A stretch of 64,000 nucleotides of DNA from Geosiphon pyriformis (GCA_016748015.1 JAAOMT010000607.1:220017-284016); one strand, 5' to 3'. Shown: positions 31,824 through 43,613, numbered from the stretch's first letter. Made by a program: numbers and translations. The notes: generated by a model not told the origin, from the sequence alone.

Positions 31824-32698
31824 TGTTATGGTTTAAGAATTTAGCAAAAAGAATCATAAAAATAATACAAACTATTCAATCATAATATAGCACAGTAATA
31901 ATCTTAGAAAGGTAATGATTAACATAGTAGCAAATACCATTTTGCTATAGTGGCAAGCACTAGTTCACAATAGCAGCCAATACCAACTGGTAATAGCAGC
32001 AAACACCAGGTTGAAATATCAAAAAAAAAGTATTACAATGTGTTTTCTCATAGAACTACAAACATGTATATATACAATAGTTTTAATATTGAGAAATAAT
32101 CAATCAAGTAATAAAAATCATAACTTATCAAGCAATAGATCCAATTTTATCTAACAAACTTCACTTTAAATCATACTTTCAAATTAAATATCTCAAGAAA
32201 TCTTTAAATCAAAAAGAAATGAAAAAGAATATTTAAAACTGAATTATCACAACCCAAAGTATTAAGAAACTTACTTGTATTATTTATTGAATGAAACTAT
32301 CATTCATCAACTGAATCCCTTGGAAGAATAATCCTTGATCAAGATTATTTACGTTGTTACTAATTGATAAAAGCTTTATTGTAAGAATTAGAAAAACACT
32401 AAAGACCATTAACATTCTGTGTTTCTAGATTAGAGAAACACATCAGACAATTGCAAGGATAGCCTCAGAGAAGACTCCAGACAGTGGGTAGATTTCAGTT
32501 CAGCCTCTGAGAAGGAGTACATAAACACACACAACAATCAAGAATTAAAGAATAACTTATATCACAACAGTAAAAAGAAAGCTTTCAGTGTAACAGTGAC
32601 ATTATCACACAAATAGAATTGAGGAACTCATGAAAGACTAATTGCAATTAAAACGGAATATCAGCAATTAAATATAACAAGAAAACCATCCCATAACA
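31824..32698 (+). repeat. GyC-2 3' LTR (875 bp)
   Basis: Starts TGTTATGGTTTAAGAATT and ends CCCATAACA; followed by GTGG. Same length as the 5' copy. Confidence 0.93.
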
Positions 32699-33230
32699 GT
32701 GGTCTAATCAAGTACAGCATTTGTCTTAGACAACCAGTTATTATCAATCAGAGCTTGGTACTGAGTGACTTTTATAACAAGAACTTTGATCAGTATACTG
32801 ATGCTATTGATTTTGATTGAGAAGTCATCAAGTTTGTTAATTGGAGTTTTGGTGACTCCATCAGCCATAATAATTCTGGTGCTAGCAGTGCAATCAACTC
32901 AGCAATCTAATTGGTCTATAAGTTGCTTGGTAATAATACTGTTTACCAAACTGTTGTTTAAGATCAGTTTAATGGACTGATCATCAATCTTGGTATTGGT
33001 ATACATTGCAGTAATGAGTTTTGTGTTCAGGGCAGCTCTACTGAATAATAGAATTATTGCTGATTCCTTAAGTTTAAAGGAAAAGATTGTGGCTAATAAT
33101 TTATTGTTTGTGACAGTTGTTGGAGATATATTGTTGATAAGTGGCTTTTGGTTGGTTTCTTAATAATTGGGTTGGATGTCTTCTGGAGTAACCAGGAGAC
33201 TTATATAATGTTGGGTGTTTGGGTTTTGGG
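32699..33230 (-). pseudogene. GyA-2 protease (main part)
   Basis: Minus-strand protease domain, broken by GyC-2 at its lower end. The active-site region near 32930-32970 reads LILNNSLVNSII, so the catalytic DSG is gone (NNS). Then MADGVTKTPINKLDDF and VTQYQALIDNNWLSKTNAVL up to the insertion point. Upstream, near 33030-33160, is the lead-in PTTVTNNKLLATIFSF. It continues at 23346. Confidence 0.8.
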
Positions 33231-35331
33231 TGTAACTAGTTCCCAAATTTTGCTGTCATAATCCAGATTGTTGGGCTGCTGAATTGAAAATTGGTTGGTG
33301 CATTACTATTATTAATCGCCAATTTTGACGGATTTGTGTAGTTCTCAGTCTCTGATTTCTGTTTTGAAGTAAGTTTTGTGATGGTATTGGAATTGGTTGG
33401 GATTGATAAATTAATTGGGTTTGGAGTGGTTAATAAATTACTAAGGCTGGATGTTAATAAATTAGTGCTTAATAAATTGGCTGTGTTATTTGAGAGTAAT
33501 GAGATTGATATTGGTATTGTTTGTTTAATGGATTATTGACATAATTGGGATTTGAAATCTGTAATCAAGGTTTTGATATTGAGTTCTTGATTGTTGATTA
33601 TTTAACCTTAACTGGCAATTTATTTTTAGATGTTCTTGTTTTCCACAATAATGGCAAATACATGTTTTTTGCAGCCATTGTTAATTTGATAATGATAATT
33701 GTGATTAATGTTGAAGTTAATTGGGATTTTTATGATGTTATGACAGTTAATAAATGACTTGATTGCTGTTATTATTAGTTAAGTACCTCTTTATTTTCTG
33801 ATTAATCAAATTACTAAATTGTTTCAGCTTAGAATCCAATTTAAATGATCTGTTTATTACTAGGTTTACAGTTTAAGCTTGTCTGGCTTCTAGCTTAGCT
33901 GATTCAAAATCTCTGGCATAAGTAATTGCATTTTGTAGTGTGTCTGGGTGCATCAGCTGTACTTATTGTAAAATGGTGCTGTGTAAACCATGAATGAATT
34001 GATTCAAAATTTGGGGTGTTGTAAAATAATCTGTGTCAATTGCTTGGATCTAACACAGATTCTTATAGAAATGTTTCAGATAAGTGGTAACTGCTTTAGT
34101 TTCTCCTTGTTTAATAATAGTAAAATAGGTAAGCAATCAATTGATGCTGTTGTGATTGCTAAAATACTATAGAAAAGCAGTTTTAAATGCCTCAAATGTG
34201 TTAGGTTTATCTGTAAGACTTTGATATTATAAGTCAGCTGTATCTTGATGAAAGTAGAAAATGGTTTGCAGTGCTCTTACATTATTCCAACCATTGGCTA
34301 CAATTGCTTTCTCTACATCATTAAGCCAGGCTTAAGTATTTTCTTCTTCACTAGTAAATTTCTTGAGTTTGGTGATAAGTATAAATGTTATTGGTACTAG
34401 CTACTATAGTTGTTATGGATTTTGTTGATGCTAAGGAATAGGAATTGGGGCTTTTGGTAAATGGATTTATATAATTGGAGATAGGTTTTGCTGACTAATA
34501 GGGACAGAATTTGGATTGTTTGGGTTTTTTAGAGTTGAAACAATTGGAGTTTGTATTTTTGAGTTTTCTGAGATCAGGTTTTATTTATTAATTTTCTGAT
34601 CACTATTTTTCTCTTTCTCAAAGTTGGTTATTTCTTAAAAACTAGTAATTCTGAAATCTGGTTGTGATAGTGGTAACCAAACTCCTAATAGTATTGAAAA
34701 TTTCAATTTAAATTCTTCAAAATAATTACCATATGTTTTTAATAACTCTGCTTTCTTCTGTTTACTTTGGAACAGAATTCTGTTTAGTGGTGTTGTTATG
34801 TTTGCTATAAACACTTCTATTATATTGATGATGCTTCCAAATATATAGTGATATAATGAATTAGCAAGTAAATCAAATTTTTGTTTCTTCCAAGTGAGTA
34901 ATTGTATTGGCTTTGAGATTTTTACTGGTGTTTGTAATCTTCTTTTTTCTTTGTCAGCAAAAGTGATGGAGAATTTTTGTTTAGTGTACTTTTCAATTTT
35001 TCTGTTTATTTTTGTGATTATTGGCACAAATAAATGATTCTGTAGTAGTGTAATACTTTGGAGTAATTCACTAAAGAAGTTGTTGAAAGCAGATTCTAAA
35101 TCTTTTTGGCCTCCTAAATAATATGCAATTTTTTTATTAATGTAGTAATTAAAAGCTGATTCTGTTGGCCAATTATTATTTGTCAATCTTAGATGATTTT
35201 TGTAATGCTAGAATAAAAATTTTGCAAATTTCAAGTGGTTTGTCCCTAGTTTTTCTGATTCTGTTACTGTTTTAGATGGTTGCTGTTGGTGCTGATTTTC
35301 TGTTAGAATATACTTCACAGAGAGCACCAAA
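33231..35331 (-). pseudogene. GyA-2 gag
   Basis: Minus-strand gag. The open piece 34635-35186 holds the N-terminal block ESAFNYYINKKIAYYLG, the spacing conserved in GyA, GyB and GyC, and the following charged region. The capsid domain is spread over about 33900-34400 with stops (FSNHNSINxL-type and FIHGLHSTIL blocks). A knuckle-like remnant near 33635-33665 has lost most Cys/His. A Gln/Tyr/Pro-rich linker fills 33250-33560. The primer binding site TGGTGCTCTCTGTGAAG reads at about 35313-35329. Dead gene. Confidence 0.8.
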
Positions 35332-36191
35332 TATTACAGGTGATTATTTGGAGTCTCAAATCAAATAACAAATTCATAACTTGGTGTTTAATAGCTATTA
35401 CAATTGATATTTTTTGAAGGTTTTGGTATCTGAAAGTTTTGGTATCTGAAGATTTTAGTTGAGTTCTTTGTATAATAAACAGAGATTCAATAGTTGTTTC
35501 AGTAGTCTTCCAAAATTACAATTCTATCAAATTTTTTTCTTTAGTATAATGACTGATTTATTCTGGCAGTTGTGCCTTTTTGGTAAGCTATTCTTAATTT
35601 TCGAGTTCTTTACTCTTGTTTTACAGGTTTTTTATCAGGCTATTTTTGATGTCAATAACTTAGCACTTAATCTCTTTAATCAGTCAATAACACAACAAAA
35701 GAAAGTAAAATAAAAAAAAATAAAAAAAATAAAAAAATAAAAAAATAATTCAAGGCAATAAAGAGTTAGTATTTCATTAATAGTCATAATTAAGAGCTAT
35801 TGTTCTAGTATAATTAAGTATCAGATACTATTAATATGTAGTGTTAATAATGAAAAGAGTAATTTGAATGGTAAATAATTATTTTATTGATATTGCTGAT
35901 TCTATTCTGTCTTTTTTATTTCTAATATTCTTGCTATATATACATAATTTGGGTTCTATAAGATCACTTACATTTCCAAGCAATATGCTATAATTTTTTT
36001 GAGCAATGTTCATATTGTTAAGCAATATGTCATGATTTTCTGACATTGTTCTACATTATTGAGCAATGTGCCATAATTTTTAACAATGCTCCATATTGCT
36101 AAGCAATGTGCTTATATGTTAGCTACTATCCTTTTATTGGTCTATCTGTTTTTTTTATTATTTTTTTGTATGTTTTTTTCTATGAGTAACA
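35332..36191 (-). repeat. GyA LTR, type b (860 bp)
   Basis: Minus strand begins TGTTACTCATAGAA at 36191 and ends TGTAATA (degenerate TGTAACA). U3 (about 35965-36130) has repeats built on CACATTGCTTAGCAATATG, quite unlike the type a LTR, while the downstream half matches type a. An A-rich tract lies at 35697-35750. TATA-like TATGTATATATAG reads near 35935. Confidence 0.85.
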
Positions 36192-37206
36192 GCACCAATT
36201 ACCAAATTAGAAAAATTTATTGGTAAAAAAATAATGCTTAAGCATAGCTAAACAATGTGGCAAAAGCTATTGTGACTAATAGATGGAACAATGCCAGAGC
36301 CTTACAAGTCATTCTGTACTTTTTACAAAATATTACTAATTTGTGGTATTAAAGCTTAATCAACAAACCCATAATCTTTAACACATTTAAAATTGAATTT
36401 TTAAGATACTTTAGCAATAATAACAACATTAATTACTTGGCAACTGTTCTTATTACCATTAAGTAAGGTGACATAGAAACAGCCACTACTTACTTAGAAC
36501 ACTTCCATAAAAATCTGCACTAAATACAAGCTATTGACACAAATTTTGAACCAATTTATTTATGGCCTATACAATAGTCTTTTATAATATATATACTTAT
36601 TACATTTACAAATGTTCCAAGATGCAGTTACATACATCTAAGATTTTAAATTAGCCAAGCTAAAAGCCAACTATATTCAAACTGTTAATCTAGTAATGAA
36701 TAGATCATTTGACTTGGACTTTAAGTTGAAACAATTCAATGATTTTATTAACAAGAAATTAAAAGGATACTTGGTTAATAATTAAGCAATCTATTAACTT
36801 CCACAATATTATAATAATTCAAGAAATTTTAATTAATTTCAAAATCAATTATGTTTCTTATTCTTATTAATTAATTAATCATGACAGTAAAAAATATACA
36901 TCTGCTATAATTGTAGTAAATAAAACCATTTAAAAACTGATTACTATGTCAAAGTTAATAATCAACAATCAGAAAACCAATATTAAAACTTTAATTACCA
37001 ATTTTAAACTCCAAACTACAACCTAAATTAGGACTATTTCCAGTTTTATTACACCTAATTAATGTCATTATTCATATATGTATATTTACTTTATTAAACT
37101 CCAGCTCTAATTATCTATCAACCACAGCAACTGCAGATAATTTATCAAACCTCACTAATTCCAATATCATTACACAACTCAGCTTAAATATTATTTAGAA
37201 GCCAAA
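36192..37206 (+). pseudogene. GyA-3 gag 3' part
   Basis: Plus-strand gag starting abruptly in the capsid domain (PITKLEKFIGKK) directly at the terminus of the minus-strand LTR. Readable blocks include VILYFLQNITNLWYQSLINK near 36310-36370, FLRYFSNNNNINYLATVL near 36400-36450 and ATTYLEHFHKNLHQIQAID near 36480-36540. The knuckle region is near 36890-36950. Frequent stops, very A/T-rich. It is interrupted by the LINE at 37206 and resumes as protease at 44009. Confidence 0.75.
37199..37206. other. LINE target site duplication, left copy
   Basis: AAGCCAAA here and again at 44001-44008, right after the LINE poly-A. The leading AA of the right copy could belong to the tail, so the certain part is GCCAAA. 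Confidence 0.75.
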
Positions 37207-37280
37207 TGGGACTTCTTTCTTTCTTATCTCCAAAAATCCTCAAAAAGCATAATTTTTGAAAAAGAAGTTTTTGATCTTTC

Positions 37281-39185
37281 TTGTTAGTTCATTTTATTAT
37301 TTTTTTAACTAATAACCCTTTCATTGTGGATTTGGAGACTGCCTCTGGCAGCAGTATGTCTAAAAAGAAGGCTTCTAGAGGTAATCTCCATGGTCCTGCT
37401 GGTGGTTTATTCTTGCAAAAGAAAAAAGTTGTGATTGGGAATGTCAAACACTCAGGTGATGAAAAAGATATCTCTTTGAACAAGTCTGGTTCTGGCAGCA
37501 ATGTGTTTTCTGATGTGGACAGTCTTTTCAGTAATGATAATGATGCCAATATGTCTGGTTTCTATGGTAGGTCCCTTCTCAGTTCAGCTGCTAATACTCC
37601 TAAAGCAAAGCATGTCAACACTGGTGCTGTATTTGGATCTTCACTTAAATCTCCCAACTTTGCAATGGATAATGTTGAAGTTGTTCTCCCTCCTCGTGTA
37701 CCTATCTTTCTGAATAGAAAATGGGTGAACCCAAAGATTGTCAAGATTCCTGTGAAAGTATCAGTCAAAAAATCATTTGCTTTGGATATTAATCTTTTGG
37801 CAGTGGAGGGCAAATCGGCAATGGCAAAAACTCAAGTAATCAGAAAAATTTTTTCTTTGGTCAATGGTTTTGGAGGGACCACTACTCTCTCAAAGTTTGA
37901 AGAGATCATCCGATTAACATTTACTTCAAAAGAGAGCATGAAAGTGGCCACATCATTGGCCAGAGAAAAAGGGATTGTCATAAACACTGATTTCAAGAAA
38001 CAAAGAATGCATTCAGATCAGGCTGTGGTGTTAAAAGAAATTTCCATGGACACACTGAAGGATATGATTGTCACTGCAGTATCCGAATTTGGAGAAATTA
38101 AGTCAATCAGAAATCAGTTGATCGGAATGTGACAGAAGGCTGTGGTGGAGTTTGCCAAATCTAGTCAAGCTGATCAGTTAGCCTCAAAGTGGTCATTACT
38201 AATCGGGAAAGACTCAGTGCATGTTGCCAGAGCTGTGGAAGATCGTGATGTCTGGGCATCAAGAGATTGCTATAGAGCACTTCTGTTTACTTTGCCAGTA
38301 GGGACAACTGCGCATGATCTTGGTACTCTTTTGGATAAAGTTGGTGAGAAAACTTGTGTTATTAATCACTCATTGAAAACTGGCAATAGATTTTGTTGTG
38401 CCATAGTGTGCTTTGAATCTGCTGATGATTTGAATTCAGCCTTTCTTACTGAGCCTATTCTTGGTGGTGTTTGGCTTTCATGGGCCAGGTTTGATTTGGT
38501 TTGTTGTGGGAAGTGTGGGCATCTTGGTCATTTGGCTCTTGAATGTGATGCTTCAAATGTGTCACCTCCCGAGTTCTTGTCTTTGTCTAAAAAACCTGCC
38601 TCCAATGCCAATCGTCTCTAACTGGCCAGACTGTATGTGAAAAAGAATGTTTCTATCTCTCGCTCTGCTGCTTTTAGTGGCAAGTCATGGGCCCAAGTGG
38701 TGTCTCTTGCATCCTTTTCTGGTTCTGGTTTTGGTTCTGGTGTCTTCTCTCTTGGAGTCTCTGATTTGGGTGGTGGTCTTCCTCTGTTGACAAATGACAA
38801 CTCCTTTTTGAATGCCTGTTTGGTGTCTTTGGAACGTTCCTTGGAGCTCCTACATGATCAGGTCTCTGGTATTGTGCGCAGACTCGGCAGTATGAATCTG
38901 GTGTCTTTGGCCCCCCCTCCTTCTTCTTCAGGTATTTTGGATGTTTTGGCAGCTACCAGTTTTGATATGATTTTGGATGATATCTCACATGATCCCATGG
39001 TGGCACTTTTGCTTCCTCTCGTTGGTTTGGATTTGGGTTCAAGTAGTTCAAAAGTTTTGATCTCTAAGGTGGGTTCTCTGGAATCCAAGTTGGTGGCTCT
39101 CAATGCTTCTGTTGGTGCGATTCTGGGGAAGTTAGATCAGTTGTGCACTAGTTTGGGTTTTCAGGCATCTTCTTCTTCCCAATGA
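37281..39185 (+). pseudogene. LINE ORF1, RNA-binding gag-like protein
   Basis: One frame of about 634 codons with two in-frame stops (TGA 38130, TAA 38619). First ATG of the open frame is 37281; a likelier start is the ATG at 37356 (MSKKKASRG). Residues after about 150 contain VNGFGGTTTLSKFEEI and TFTSKESMKVATSLAREKG, a region I recognise from abundant Glomeromycotina LINE proteins (memory, unchecked). An RRM-like region follows, then a CCHC knuckle CGKCGHLGHLALEC at 38505-38546, then a Ser/Gly-rich C-terminus with a possible coiled coil. The TGA falls after QLIGM, where I recall Trp in relatives. Ends ...CAATGA, sharing ATGA with ORF2. Confidence 0.88.
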
Positions 39186-42100
39186 TTGACCTGGTTTGGA
39201 AAGTGACTACATGCAATGTGAAGGGCATGAACAATCCTGCCAAGCAGGAAGATATTGTTTAATGGCACAAAAATGCGGGTAACATGATTTCTGTGATTAC
39301 TGAAACAAAGTTAAAAGGAAAGGTCTATCCTTGGATTATAAACAAATTTGATGGTGTTTGGGTGTTTACCTCTGGTTTGGAATCTGGTTATTTGGATACA
39401 GAAGTTGCCATAATTATGGATGTTTCTCTGGCAAAGCATGTGTGCAAGATTTCTGAGGTGCCTGGCCAGCTCATCTTTGTGAAATTGCTTTTTAAAAATA
39501 AACTTTCAGTGACAGTTTTGGGCTTATATGCAGATGCCACCTTGGAAAAGAGACTGGCTCACTCTCATGTTGTCAATTCAATGGTGGCTGAGGCTTTAAA
39601 TGGCAGTACTTTTGTTGTTATTGGTGGCAACTTTAACGAAAATGATTCTGGCCACAGTGCAAGCTTCAAGAAATGTCTGGATTTGGGTTTGTTTGATTCT
39701 TTACATGGTTCTTCTTCACACAGGCTTTCCACGTAGTCCAATTCAAGGGGTGTTCATAAGTGCATAGACTTTATATTAGTTAATGATAGTCTTCACAGTT
39801 CTTCCTTTAACCAGTATGTTATATCCAGCCGAATTTTTTGATTCTGACCACTTAGCCGTGTTGGTGGACATTGGTTTGGGGGGCTTTCTCAGTTCTCAGC
39901 TTAATTTGATATTCAGGCAGGCCGCAAAAAAAAAATGGAAATACAGAGTTAGTGATGTCAGTGGCAAGATCTAGAAAAAGTTTGGGGACACATCATTGGC
40001 TGCTGCTTTAAAGGCTGCTGGTAATTTTGAACTCCACAGCTCTAATGGTGATATCAATGGAATGTGAACACTTCTTTGTCTAATAGTGTGCTCCGCAGCA
40101 GAGACCACTTTCGTGAAAACATGGTCCAGGAACATTGGGTTGGTCAAGACAGCTACATTTTCTAAGTTTCACAGGTTAGAAATTTTGGTTGCAAAAATTT
40201 TGGATGCTTACAAAACAGGCAATATGGTTAGATTTCAGTTTTTGGTTAATAAGTGGGTCGATTTGGACTTTGACCAGACTGTAATATTCAAGAGTTCTTT
40301 GGACAATGGTCATGACAGAGTATTGGTTGAACATTCACTAGCAAGTTTTAGAAAATTGTATAGGTCTTGTAAGTTTTTGGAATCTAAAGCTTTCGAGGAC
40401 TCACGAATCCAGACGGCTATTGAAAAGCATATGGAAGCTTTTGTAGACAACAAAGATCAAATAATCAGGAGTGTGTTAGAGAAGCCTTTCAGAAAAGTTA
40501 TGCTAGACCATCTGGTTGATAATGAAGATTTGATATTGGAGCCTGATTTGGTCAAGGGCAGGATGGATTCTATTATGGAAAATTGGACCAGGAAATGTGC
40601 AGTTAAACTTTCAATGCCTTCCCAATGGCAAGAACAATTTTCTCCTCTTAATCATGTTGATAATGGTGCATTCTCTGGTGTGATGAAGCAAATTAATTTT
40701 GGTGAATTTTTGTTGGTGGTAAAAAATCTTCCAGATGGCAAAGCTGCTGGTTTGTCTGGTATCTCTAATGAGATGTGAAAACACTGTGATGAGTTTGTTT
40801 TGGTCTTTCTTTTGCACCTGTTCAACTTATGCTTAGTGTATGAATCTGTTCCAGATGTCTGAAGAGAGGCCTGGGTATCTATGATTCCGAAACCTTATGA
40901 ATGGGATAAAGTTCTAACAAACACCAGACTGATTGCTCTCATTGAGACTTTTAGGAAGATTTTTTTAAAAATTCTATCTGATCACATTTCGAAAGCCTGC
41001 AGCACACACAACATTCTGTGTGGAGACAATTTTTCAGTGCTGAAAGACACTTTCACTCAGTCCTCTATCTTTGTTGTTGGATCTGTTATAGAAGATGCTT
41101 TGGAAAAGAGTAGGAAACTTTGGTTGGTACTTCAGGACATGTGCAAAGCTTACGACTTAGTGGGTTGGTCACATTTAAAAGGTAGTCTGAAGAGAATTAA
41201 GATGTGTGAAAAATTCATCAGGTTTTTTGGTAGTATTTACAATGGCCACACAAACAGAGTTATGACAGACTTTAGTCTGTCTGAAGACTACAAAGTACAT
41301 GATAATTTGGACCAGGGTGAAGTTTTTTCTCCTCTTTTGTGGAAGATTTTTTATGATCCTCTTTTGTGTGAAGTGACAAAACATGAGTTGGTTTTTGGAT
41401 ATCGAGTTGATTCCAAATTTGTAGCCAGGATGGGCAGAATTAAATCAAACACTGGTTTGACTTTCTATTTGTCTACTGGTGCTTTCGTGAATGATATCAT
41501 TTGGGTTGGCAATTGTCTTACAGCAACGCAGAATATTTTGAACATTGCTAGTAAATTTTTTGGGTTAATAGATATATAAATTAATACTGAAAAGACAATT
41601 GCCATTCCTATTAATCCAAAGTCTAGCAACATCTCCTTGGAAGTGAGTGGGTCTCCAATTTCAATCACAAAGGCTGGTAAAGCTTATCGGTATTTAGGTA
41701 TCTTTCTGTTAACCAAGGGTCTTTCTGGTCCAAGTCTAAAGAAGGTGAATTCGGATGTCAAGTTTTTCTCATCCATGATTTTGTGCAAAGCTATCACAGA
41801 CAAGCAGTTCTCTTATTTGGTGTCAGCTGTTTTACAGCCCATAGTAGAATATAGGACTCAATTCAGCTTTGTCAATAGGAGCACATGCAAAAAATGGGAC
41901 CGTGTAATTAGAAAGGGGTTGAAGTCTAAGGCCAGTCTGCCTAAAGACTTTCCTAATGAGGCAGTGCACCATCCTTCCTTGTACAATTTGAAGCCCTTTG
42001 AGCAAGTTCAGGCAGAAGCAAAAGTCTCATCAGTATTACAGTTTGCTAATGACAGTAGAGTGTTGGGCCAACTGTTCAGATATAGGTCAATGGACTTGCA

Positions 42101-43613
42101 GGTTTTAGGCTGGGTTTCTCAAAACCCTCTTCGATCTCCTGTAAAGCTAATGGTCAACCCGATAAACAATTTTCTGGCTGGTGTCACAAAAATTTTTCTA
42201 CATAATGAAGTTTTCCTAGCTAATAGTTTACCCAATGCTTTTCATCTCAAGAGAGGTTTTCCTGTTCTGGATATTTTGGGCCAGACAATGTATCTCCAGG
42301 TTTGCAGATTGCTGAAGCATTTTGGGATCATGTTTGTGGACCAATTGCTAAACAGTCATGGAGAATGTTTTGATTGGAAGAATTTTTGCTGTTGGAAGTG
42401 TTTGGATCCCAGAGGCCCAGTTCTCTTGTAGTTTACACTGGTTTTGGGTTTTGTCAAGGATGGTGGTTTGGTTAAGAGTGCATTTCCTGCTGTTGAGTCT
42501 CCTTTTAAATTGGATGTTTTGGATATGGACCACTTCAGTTTTGTCCATTCTAGTCTGAAAGATGCTTCTTTGCCGGTGATTTCAGTTTATACTGATGGTT
42601 TTGTTAAAAACTTTGGTACTTTTGATGCTGTCAGAGGGGCTGCTGCATATTTTTCTGATCTGGATTTGCATGTAAGTGTGGAGGTTCACGGTCTATTGTC
42701 ATCTATCCTAGCTGAGATGCAGGCTATTGCATTGGCACTTGAGTGCATTCTGGCTTTTTTGGATGTTATAGTTCTTTCTGACAGCCAGACCTCCTTGGAT
42801 GCTTGTCAGGCTAAATCAAGTTTGGTGGCTCTAGATTTCTACAACAGATGCTGGGTTGAGCACCATTATATCACCAATTTGGTCAAATGTAAAAACATTT
42901 CTGTTATTTGGACAAAGATAAAGGATCACTCTGGTGTGTTAGGTAATGAGTACACTGATTGTTTGGCTAATACAGCCATGTCATTGGAACTTTTTCTCCC
43001 AGCAAACATCAAAGAGAATTTCTTATTGGCAGATGGTAGGGTGATTTCTGGCAAGGCACACTGCTTTATTAGGATAGCAAATGATACTGTTAGGCATTTC
43101 CAATGGGAATTTGGACCTGGTTTAAGCGTCATGGATTCTTTATGGATTGGGGACATAAATTGGTTTTGTACTGTATCAGTCTGGCACCCTAATTCTCACA
43201 TGTCAGCTGGATATACAAGCAGAACTACTGCCAGTTTGCACATATATTTGATGAAGACTTTACACAGAAGGGTGCCAGTAGCTGTTAGGAAGTATTTGTA
43301 TAATCGAAGTTATCTTAGTGTATCATGTATATGTTGCGGGGAGGTGGAATTTTCTGATCATAGTTTTACTTGTCACTTGGATTTTTTGACGCGTCAAGGC
43401 ATCTTGTGTGAGCACTCCTCTCTTTGGAGATCTCTTACTGGGGCTACTTTGTCATTGTCTGCAGTTCTGCAGTCTCTGGCTTCTTCTGTTTCTGATAGTG
43501 ATCTGTATACAGCTTTGTGCAAGAGTTTAGTGTTGGATGATTGGCTAATAGAGGCTAAGACATTTTTTGTGGATTCTAAGCTTGCGATATCTAGTCTGGT
43601 TGAGTTCGTTTGA
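39182..43613 (+). pseudogene. LINE ORF2, endonuclease-RT-RNase H
   Basis: Endonuclease (39182 to about 39900): CNVKGMNN, TETKL, GGNFNEND (usual GDFN, Asp to Asn), CIDFILV, SDHLAV. A one-base shift in a T run near 39827 moves the frame. RT (about 40700-41600): LVLQDMCKAYDLV holds the motif A Asp, NLDQGEVFSPLLWKIF is motif B, and motif C reads AFVNDIIWVG, with Asn for the first Asp. RNase H (about 42570-43000): YTDGF, AEMQAIALALE, LSDSQTSL, EYTDCLAN. A C-terminal CICCGEVEFSDHSFTC is near 43325-43375. Stops: TAA 39260, TAG 39734, TAG 39972, TGA 40065, TGA 40776, TGA 40860, TAA 41577, TAG 42429. Would nick DNA and copy its RNA at the nick; inactive here. Confidence 0.92.

Larger units (their letters stand above)
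23347..32698 (+). mobile_element. GyC-2, near-complete Ty3/gypsy element
   Basis: 9352 bp, with LTRs of 875 bp at both ends, TG...CA termini, a primer binding site, a polypurine tract and a 4-bp target duplication. Order: gag, protease, Cys-rich domain, dUTPase, pre-RT domain, RT, RNase H, integrase, C-terminal domain. Active-site residues of RT, RNase H and integrase are kept. Gag has several stops, and there are single-base shifts near 27992 and 29005. The 20-N gap falls inside. This is the youngest-looking insertion of the left half and the best reference for the family. Confidence 0.93.
1687..36191 (-). mobile_element. GyA-2, minus-strand Ty3/gypsy element split by two insertions
   Basis: Reading right to left: type b LTR 35332-36191, gag about 33230-35330, protease 32699-33230 continuing at 23073-23346, cysteine-rich domain from 5546 down, dUTPase, RT and part of RNase H to about 2560, then the LTR at 1687-2531. 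GyC-2 (23347-32698) and GyD-1 (5547-23072) sit inside it. Joining the flanks of GyC-2 with one copy of GTGG restores the protease reading frame, which supports the nesting. Own length is about 7.6 kb. Integrase and C-terminal region are missing, and the two LTRs have different U3 repeats, so this is probably a recombined unit. Confidence 0.75.

Noticed and set aside
38130-40862. TGA read as Trp (alternative genetic code)
   Set aside because: TAA and TAG stops occur in the same ORFs, and in gag TGA replaces Arg (CGA) as often as Trp. Mutation explains it better.
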